64,000 nucleotides of DNA from Artemia franciscana (taxonomy: Eukaryota > Arthropoda > Branchiopoda > Anostraca > Artemiidae), in assembly GCF_032884065.1 (NCBI RefSeq), contig NW_027063379.1, forward strand, positions 310,001-374,000, written 5' to 3'. Below, piece by piece: positions 56,901 to 64,000 of the stretch. Each line of letters starts with the position of its first letter. Within the stretch, counting starts at the first letter, position 1. The translations under genes and the position numbers were made by a program. Below the pieces are notes generated by a model, which saw nothing but the letters and a program-made list of their open reading frames with translations, was not told where the DNA came from and did no database searches.

Positions 56901-59870
56901 AGGGGATCTCCAATTGATGTTTACTCGTCACAAGAAGTTGTAAGCTCTTACAAAGAACCAAACAGACAATTGAGAGGGTCGTAATATGAAAATAACGTAC
57001 ACTATAGTCGCAACTAGACACAATATTTGAGAAAAAGCTTAAGCCTCGTGCGGAAGAGACAGAAGTTGAAACGCGAACTATTAGGAGAAACGTATTCTCC
57101 GTGGTTAGGTCAAAGAACGTTGACAAACAACAATTGCATACGAAGAATTCTTGAGATTGACCAAGAGTGACGAGTGCATACTGAATAACCAGTGGTGACC
57201 AACGAAAACAGAATGAGGACTGCAGTACTGCGGAATGAGGTACTGCGGGCTCATAAACTGCATGAATGAAGGACGTCTCCAGGCTGGTGTATGGTGTTGG
57301 ATCCTCCTCTCCCCGTTTTCAACGTAGGGGAATACAGTGAACACTAGGTTGATCCCAGGAGAAAGAGGCAACAAGTCTTTTGACTAGACTGAACAAGCTC
57401 TGGTTTCTGTTACAAGATAGGCTGAATTAGAGGTTTACAGTTGCAGCCTTACCGCCTGTTGGCGTGAGAGACTGGACTTTCAAGAAAAAACACTTTAGTG
57501 GCATGATGAGATTCGTTCATTCACATATCGGAACAAACATACAATAGAGAATTCCTGCAAACAAATCGCTGCACTCAAGACCTCTTCACTTATTTTGTCA
57601 GTTTAAAATGTTCGCTAATTTTAACTTGTGAACTCTTGAGCATTTAAGGAAATTCACTAATCCTCTTACGTGACTCAAGAAAGCTGCTTGCTTAATTGCG
57701 ATATTCATAAGGCTTTCGAATATGGATGCGTTTTTTTTTGTTGCCGTACCGATTGCTGTCAGAAAAGTCGTATCTTTCTTATTCTTGAGTTCCCTGCAAA
57801 GAGATGATACAACTACGGCGAAGCCCGATGTGTGAGCATGAATCGGACAAGGCATGCATAGATAATTATGGAACTCCTAAGCTGACACATTCCAAGACCT
57901 TGACTGCCCTGTTGAAACTGTGTCGGCAATCATACAAGGGCATGACTTTATTCAACAAAAACTGACAATTAGCAATAAATCTGAAAATAATTTCTGTTCT
58001 TTAACAATGAAAACAATATCGGTTAACATATTTATTGTAAATGTATCAGACAAAAACTATTACTTAATTAACCAGATAGCACATCAAAGGTCCTAATTAT
58101 AATTACTTGCATTCTAAATTTCCGCATTAAAAAAAAAAACACCCTTCCTTGTCGTCAAAATCGGCAGAGACAGCACATTCCGGCATAGATAGTGAGAATA
58201 CTTACTTAGAGAACTTTTCAGAATAGTAGCTACCATAAAACTAAAAAAATTATGACAATAAAAAAAACAGAACAAAAAAATCCTTTAAATCACATAAAAA
58301 AAACACAAAGTTGCCACCAACATCAGTTGCAAAATTTTTCTTATTCCGGCAGACTGTTGCTATTTGAATAGAAATTCTGTTTAGAAAAAACGGTGTTGTG
58401 TTTAACATCTAAAAACATTTCCGGGTGTAAGAAAGAAGAAAAAGAGGTCTGAACGAAACTCAATCAAACCAACTGCTCTTACTGAAAAGGTGCTGGCAAT
58501 AAGAAAATGAAGATTTGTTTGTTTTATCATGGCAGTGCTTTGTTTTAATTATGCAAAACACTATTCCTGTCCATTATTAATGGTACACTCTCATTTATAA
58601 TTAGAATCTAAAAACAGAATTTACATTTGGTCATTATCATTGTCCTCAGGACCGCTCTCAAAAGCTATGGGGGGCTATGTAATCCCCAGAGGCATTGTTA
58701 TTTGACCTTTAGACTCTCTTGATGAAGAAGCCTATTTCAAAATTTGTATCGAATGTTTGTGGACGAAGGGCAACTAAAAAAGGCAAGAAAGGGGTTGAAC
58801 ATTAGTTTTGGTAAATAGCAATTTTTTGCTGCGTCTTCACGCCAAAAAAGTCTTTTTTTACCGAGTCAAGGTTCTGTAAAAAATCCTCATGATAGAACTT
58901 TCATAAACTAAGCCTTTTAATAGCTCATTCTTAATGTATGTCGGTTCATTTTCCTTGAAATTTGATAAAAAATTTACAGAAACACAAATAAACATATTTT
59001 TAATGCGTTTGTCGATTGTCTTTGTAATTGTTTTGTACATTTTAATTTTGAATGTTTTTAAAGTTTATACTCAAAATTCAGCAATCGTTGTCAAAATCGC
59101 TCAAAAATACCATATAAATTTATTAGCAATTGTTCATAGGGAATTTTTCATTAGCTCTAAGAAGCACAATTGTCCTGGAAATTGTTGTTAAAATATAATA
59201 AATTATTGTTAGAAATTTGCACCTTTAATTTTAGAATAAATTGAAGCTCTCACTAAAAAACAGCAATAATTTTCAATATCCTTTGCATTTTTTAAGATTA
59301 TTTTACTAACAAATTTTAGTAGCGATTTTAGCTCATAAGTTTTTTTTATAAAAACTATTTTTAGAACACAAGTTATTGTTAAAAATTTACATTTTTTTCG
59401 AACTTTTTCAAGTTCACACTGAAAATACTCGACAACCTTTCGAATTTTACTAACAAATATAGTGGCATTTTTCTGTAGAATATTGCAGAAACACAATTAT
59501 CATACAGTTTTTTGTCAGAACAGCGGAAAAAAGCCTGAAATTATAGATTACAAATATTAGTAAAACAACGCAAAGGAAAGTTGAACTTTACATTTCTCGC
59601 GGGCAGAATGCCATGATCGGCTATTTTGACAACCAATGAAAATTTAGGGAATAATGATTAGATTTCTTTAACGCAATTTGGTAAAGAGGGCAAAGAAAAA
59701 CAGATTCTGAATAAGATTTAAATAAGGCATATGAAGCATTGTACTAGCAATAAATAAATGACAAACACGGAATCAGAATATTGGAACCTGAAAGGTAACT
59801 ACAGAATGAACGTCATCTGCATCATAAGCCCGTTCTCTATTTCAAATTTTTGCGTGCATTTTTAATAGAT
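56901..59870. other. No supported gene
   Basis: Small minus frames (56884-57126, 57105-57374, 57598-57855) lack known domains. The last (85 codons, ATG at 57855) contains a plausible internal acceptor ATCTCTTTGCAG. AT-rich after 58000. Confidence 0.35.
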
Positions 59871-59871
59871 A

Positions 59872-59872
59872 G

Positions 59873-59964
<92 letters not shown>
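59872..59964. repeat. (AT)n microsatellite
   Basis: About 93 bases of AT repeat. Confidence 0.97.
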
Positions 59965-59966
<2 letters not shown>

Positions 59967-60967
59967 GTCTGCGAAGGATATGTTCCAGGTGGAAATCCTA
60001 ATTTAATACTTATTTACTTTAAATTTAGTACAAATTTACCGCAAACGAGGAAATATTTATTATGTAATGCCTTAATACGCATTATAGTAATTTTATTGAT
60101 TAATTAGTAAAATATAAAGCAAATGTGAGCACAAATACTTAATATTTATCAAGCTTCATAAGTTTGGTTATTTACCTCCATTTTACTTATTTGATGATTA
60201 TTGTGCAGAGGTTAATAAATAAAATATTCTAGTTAACGTAATTTAACACAATGGCGATTTTAATTCATTCCAGCAGTTAATTCACTGTCACATGGAGCAA
60301 CGAATTAAATTTCTATATTATAATTTTTTTTCTCGAAGTTGAAACTTATTCAAAGACAAGACGTCCTGAGACCTGAATGGCAACTAGTTATGCCACGACA
60401 TCTATTTTATTTTAAATGTTCAAAAACTTTTAACAGATGGCAATAGATGCGTCCTGTCTATAAATGATACGATATAAAAGATATCCCTTTACATGTGATT
60501 ATTTTTTAACTAGTGTTTTAAGGTCTTCCTGTAATTATTCTTGGATGCATCAGGTAAACATAAAGGAGTAACTTATTGACCAAATAAATGGGGGGTGGAG
60601 AGAGAAAAGGGGAAATACTATCATACAGAGAGAGAAGCAACAGAGAGAAAGACTGAACAACAGTTAGCAAAAGGTTGGTAGCAACCAAAAGTTCAACATT
60701 GTTGAACTGCGTATTGTTTATTACGAACAAGCTTAAATAAGTACAAGTCTTCAATAGATTGGCATTCTGCACAGTTTATTGTATATTTAAAACCCAAAAC
60801 GAAGAAAACAAAGATAAGAAGTGGGGAATAAAATAGAAAAGATGGGGAAAGAAAAGTAGTCAACTTAAAATACACTCAATCATCAATCAGTAGGCAATGT
60901 TGAATTTTAAATAAAACAATCGCTTAACATAGCCAGAGTAAAAAAAACATAATCAAAATAATTATCT
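59965..60967. other. No supported gene; poly(A) signal for a possible minus gene
   Basis: AT-rich with a purine-rich AGAGAGAAGC tract near 60600-60650. AATAAA on the minus strand near 60778-60773 would suit the candidate exons at 60968-61185. Confidence 0.4.
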
Positions 60968-61015
60968 TCAATCTCCATTTTCGCTATTCAGCTTATCGAA
61001 ATCCACGCCCTGCAC
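60968..61015 (-). CDS. Candidate terminal exon of an unrecognised gene
   Basis: TTCTTCTGTTTTTTAG acceptor, then VQGVDFDKLNSENGD and TGA at 60970-60968. In phase with 61121-61185 across a 105-base intron. A second frame (AGRGFR, stop) is also open, so the reading is uncertain. Confidence 0.4.
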   Translation of the reverse strand: MQGVDFDKLNSENGD

Positions 61016-61120
61016 CTAAAAAACAGAAGAAGAGGATTAATGGGGAATATTCATTAAATGCTGAAAAAACACATCTCTAATTCTCACAAATCTACACAAA
61101 TCTAATTAAAACGATCTTAC

Positions 61121-61185
61121 AAAATAAAGTAAAAAACCAGTCGATATTAACACAGAACCAGTCACAAATTGACCTTTGAGGTTAG
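61121..61185 (-). CDS. Candidate internal exon of an unrecognised gene
   Basis: TTTTTTCTCAG acceptor and GTAAGA donor. The only open frame reads NLKGQFVTGSVLISTGFLLY, ending in phase 0. It is hydrophobic and could be a membrane segment. With the next exon it would form the C-terminus of a small membrane protein. No upstream exon was identified. Confidence 0.38.
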
Positions 61186-61559
61186 CTGAGAAAAAAGCAA
61201 GATTAGCACTAGAAACGTGTTTTTAATTGTTCTTCTTCCATTTCAATGAAATGCTTATTTTCATCTCACTTTTTTATCAGTCCTGGTTGAAATTCGTTGA
61301 AGTAAGGATGCTGGGACTGTTTTAAAATTTTCATTTTAGTTTTATTGGTCGTATGTTATTGTAAGTTTTTCTTCTTCTATATATTTATGTTTCGCTGAGG
61401 ACAGCCCTTGGACATAGTGCCGAAATATTCACTTAAATGAGATTTCCGCTGTCTTGCGAAAAGAATTCCCTATTGTTCTTCTTGTTTTCGATGTTTGTAA
61501 TGGAAAGGAAGTGTGGTCTTCGTCACTATTTATACGATCACCCTTTCTATATAAGACTT
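61186..61559. other. No feature seen
   Basis: Possible upstream intron of the candidate gene at 60968-61185; a 74-codon plus frame at 61437 runs into the adjacent repeat. Confidence 0.35.
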
Positions 61560-62335
61560 ATACGTCCTCAAGACTTAACTTACAACCCTTGCCCTGAGGG
61601 CTGTGGGAAGGGGAGGGGTCGTCCTCAAGGACAAAATTTCCGGACCTTGAAATTACGTTGAACAAAATGGCCATCTCACAATTTTTATTGGATGTGTTTG
61701 GGAGAATGGTGAGCATGGGAGGGGGCTAGCTGCCCTTCAGTCACTCTTGACTATTAAAAAGGTCACTAGCTGTTTCCATTTCCGATTAAACGAGCCCTTT
61801 TGAAAGTTTCTAAGAAAAGTCCTTTGATACGGAGTGCCCTGGTCTAAAACCAAAAAATAAATAAATAAATAGATAATACATTGTGCCCACACAACTCTTT
61901 ACTTCTATGAAAGTAGCTCTAGGGGAAAACAGAGTAAATAATAGTAATAATAATAAATAACACAGAGAAGGCTTATGGATTTTTTACAACAAGCAAAGTT
62001 AGAGCGTCGTCTCTCATAGTGGTTTTTGTTGTTTTATTTTTAGTTTGAATTACTATATAAATATTGTTTTTGCTCGTCATAAATTTAGCATGGTTCCACT
62101 TTTCTTGGAAAAACTTCTTTTTTAGACTTCTTTTTACGTTAATCTGTTTTAATACTTATTACTTTTTATTGGTTTTAAAAATTTTTTCCCATTAAATGCA
62201 AAGTTTCTGTCTAAAACACCTAATACTTGGAAAAATAAACATAAAAAAAATTGAGAGCAAAGAGAATCGATCCCTACACCTCTCGCACACTAAGAGGGAG
62301 TGCATATCCTTGAGCAACACCTCGTTGACAAATCA
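61560..62335 (-). mobile_element. tRNA-Ala-like retroposon, copy 1
   Basis: Read leftward from 62335: a tRNA-like head with A box TTGCTCAAGGATATGCACTC and anticodon-arm-like CTCTTAGTGTGCGAGAG. An AT-rich body follows (TGACGAGCAAAAACAAT, AAGCCTTCTCTGTGTT), then a family C-like core (AACGAGCCC reversed, AGGGCAGCTAGCCCC). Copy 2 at 62800-63375 matches block by block. Confidence 0.7.
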
Positions 62336-62799
62336 GTTGCTAAATTGAATTTAACATATAAAAAACTAAATTTTTTACAAACCAATAGAATTGACCGCTT
62401 TTACTTTCAATTTTCAAATAAATTTAAGACTGCAACTAATGCAACTATTATAAACGTAGCCTATACACAATTCATGCAAAATTTCAGACTGACATGTAGA
62501 ATGTTTATGCAGTATTACCAAGTTTTATACAGTAATATATAACTGTTCACCTGCCATTTAGGGTATGTGGAACGTCAATTGCTGTCTTTTTGAGGAGGAG
62601 GGGTTTAGCCAAAACCTTAAAAGTGACTTTTAGGCTAGATTTTCCAGCTCTTCTAATATATCCTTCTGATCACTATATAGAGGGAATTTAATAAAACGAA
62701 CGAAGTTTTTCTGATGTAAATAAAAAGCTAAGTTGAAACTTGACACGAGAACAAATTATTTCTCTGTAGTTAATGTAAATTCTTTTTTTCTTTTTTTTT
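62336..62799. other. Spacer between the two retroposon copies
   Basis: AT-rich; no frame with recognisable motifs. Confidence 0.4.
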
Positions 62800-63375
62800 T
62801 TAAAGAAAAAAAATTTTTTTAGTGAAAGGAAGGGGGTGACTAGTTGCCTTTTGGTTACTTTTAACTCTTTAGGACGACACTAGACCTATCAATTTCCAAT
62901 CGAATGAGCCGAAGTTTCTATGACTATCTCTTGCATGTGAAGCAGCTCTGGGGAAAAATAATAGAGTAAATAACAGCAATGGATAATACTGGGAAGGCTT
63001 ATGGCTCTTTAAAACAGGCAATTTTAGAGCATCACATCTCATACTGATTGCTGTTTTGGTTTAAGTTTGAGTTATTGCATAAATTTATTTTTGCTCGTCA
63101 TGAAATTTAATACGGCTCAACTTATCTTAAAAATACTTCTTTTTTTTACGTAAATCTGTTTTAAAATCTGTTTTAATTCTTTTTACGTAAATCTGTTTTA
63201 ACACTTAATATTTTTTACAGGTATTAAAACTTTATCTTTTTGTAAAAAGCAAAGTTTCTGTCACAGACATTTAAGACTTGGAAGAATAAATACTAAAAAA
63301 AAGTGGGAGAACAGGATATCAATCCCTATAACTCTCACACACTAGGCGAGAGTGCTTATCCCTGAGCTACTTACT
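62800..63375 (-). mobile_element. tRNA-Ala-like retroposon, copy 2
   Basis: The head, read leftward from 63369, has A box TAGCTCAGGGAT, an anticodon arm CTCGC-CTAGTGT-GTGAG that pairs along all five positions (one G-T), and a B-box-like GGATTGATATCC. The resemblance to tRNA-Ala is clear. The body holds TGACGAGCAAAAATAAAT and duplicated ACGTAAATCTGTTTTAA units, then the same core as copy 1. Confidence 0.75.
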
Positions 63376-63493
63376 CTTGAAAAATCAGTATCTGAATTCA
63401 AGTTAATCTGGGCTAGTGGGCTTTCGAATGTAATATTTTGCTGTAATGGGACAGGAGCTATCATCCCGAAGCAACCTTGTTATATATATATTC

Positions 63494-63496
<3 letters not shown>

Positions 63497-63584
<88 letters not shown>
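63497..63584. repeat. (AT)n microsatellite
   Basis: About 88 bases, followed by a small CACCTCT-CTGCC-AGAGGTG hairpin at 63585-63603. Confidence 0.97.
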
Positions 63585-63587
<3 letters not shown>

Positions 63588-63691
63588 CTCTCTGCCAGAG
63601 GTGAACCAGCTCTAAATGGGTGCCTGAAGGGCCAAGAAAGAGAAATCAAAACTGCTGGTAGGGACTGTAAACTCCAATGCTGTATTCTTTT

Positions 63692-63833
<142 letters not shown>

Positions 63834-64000
63834 TCAAAACATTGAAATTATATCTTCCGTGGACCTAAACCTTTCTCTATTAGACTGTCATCCGCAATAA
63901 TTAGGTCTCTAGAACAAGTCTTCAAAATACCTGGGAGCAGTAGTGCATCTCGACGAAAAATATATTCTTGAAATTCTCCAAAGTTCTCCAATCCTCCAAA

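Overview
This is eukaryotic nuclear DNA, AT-rich and almost free of long open frames, made mostly of transposons and tandem repeats. A chitin-binding (peritrophin-A) gene split by long introns, (AT)n runs, tRNA-derived SINEs, Helitron, hAT, Polinton and LINE remnants all point to an arthropod. A crustacean of the brine-shrimp kind is my best guess, but that rests on an impression of the repeats and not on a search.

Layout. 1-2.1 kb: first copy of a dispersed element (family A), with a 362-bp tandem duplication. 2.16-3.4 kb: decayed LINE reverse transcriptase. 3.45-6.64 kb: array of about eleven diverged ~280-bp units (family C). 8.9-9.05 kb: tRNA-derived SINE head. 10.6-11.2 kb: unrecognised minus-strand frame broken by one stop. 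11.85-13.14 kb: decayed hAT-type transposase with TTF zinc finger and DUF4371-like region. 13.9-16.8 kb: nested Helitron remnants bounded by two tail-to-tail Helitron 3' ends. 17.15-19.0 kb: Polinton/Maverick remnant with protein-primed DNA polymerase and packaging-ATPase pieces.

19.3-25.7 kb, minus strand: the only confident host gene, a small secreted protein with one six-cysteine chitin-binding domain. I place three exons: a 48-nt signal-peptide exon, a 274-nt domain exon and a terminal exon. Splice sites and phases agree; the start-codon exon is not found.

28.9-29.6 kb: short non-autonomous hAT element with an 8-bp target duplication. 30.1-36.7 kb: 6.6-kb hAT element with terminal repeats, an 8-bp target duplication, a long transposase frame and several internal repeat arrays. 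38.1-56.4 kb: three more family A copies, two arrays of family B (~290-bp units), an identical 227-bp tandem duplication, a candidate exon at 49.5-49.7 kb, and a 14-unit array of ~138 bp. 56.5-64 kb: a possible SGNH-hydrolase fragment, a candidate two-exon gene end, a pair of tRNA-Ala-like retroposons and (AT)n runs.

There is no operon-like organisation. Most open frames are chance frames in repeats. Host gene calls rest on splice-site and phase consistency; transposon calls rest on protein motifs or on terminal repeats with target-site duplications.
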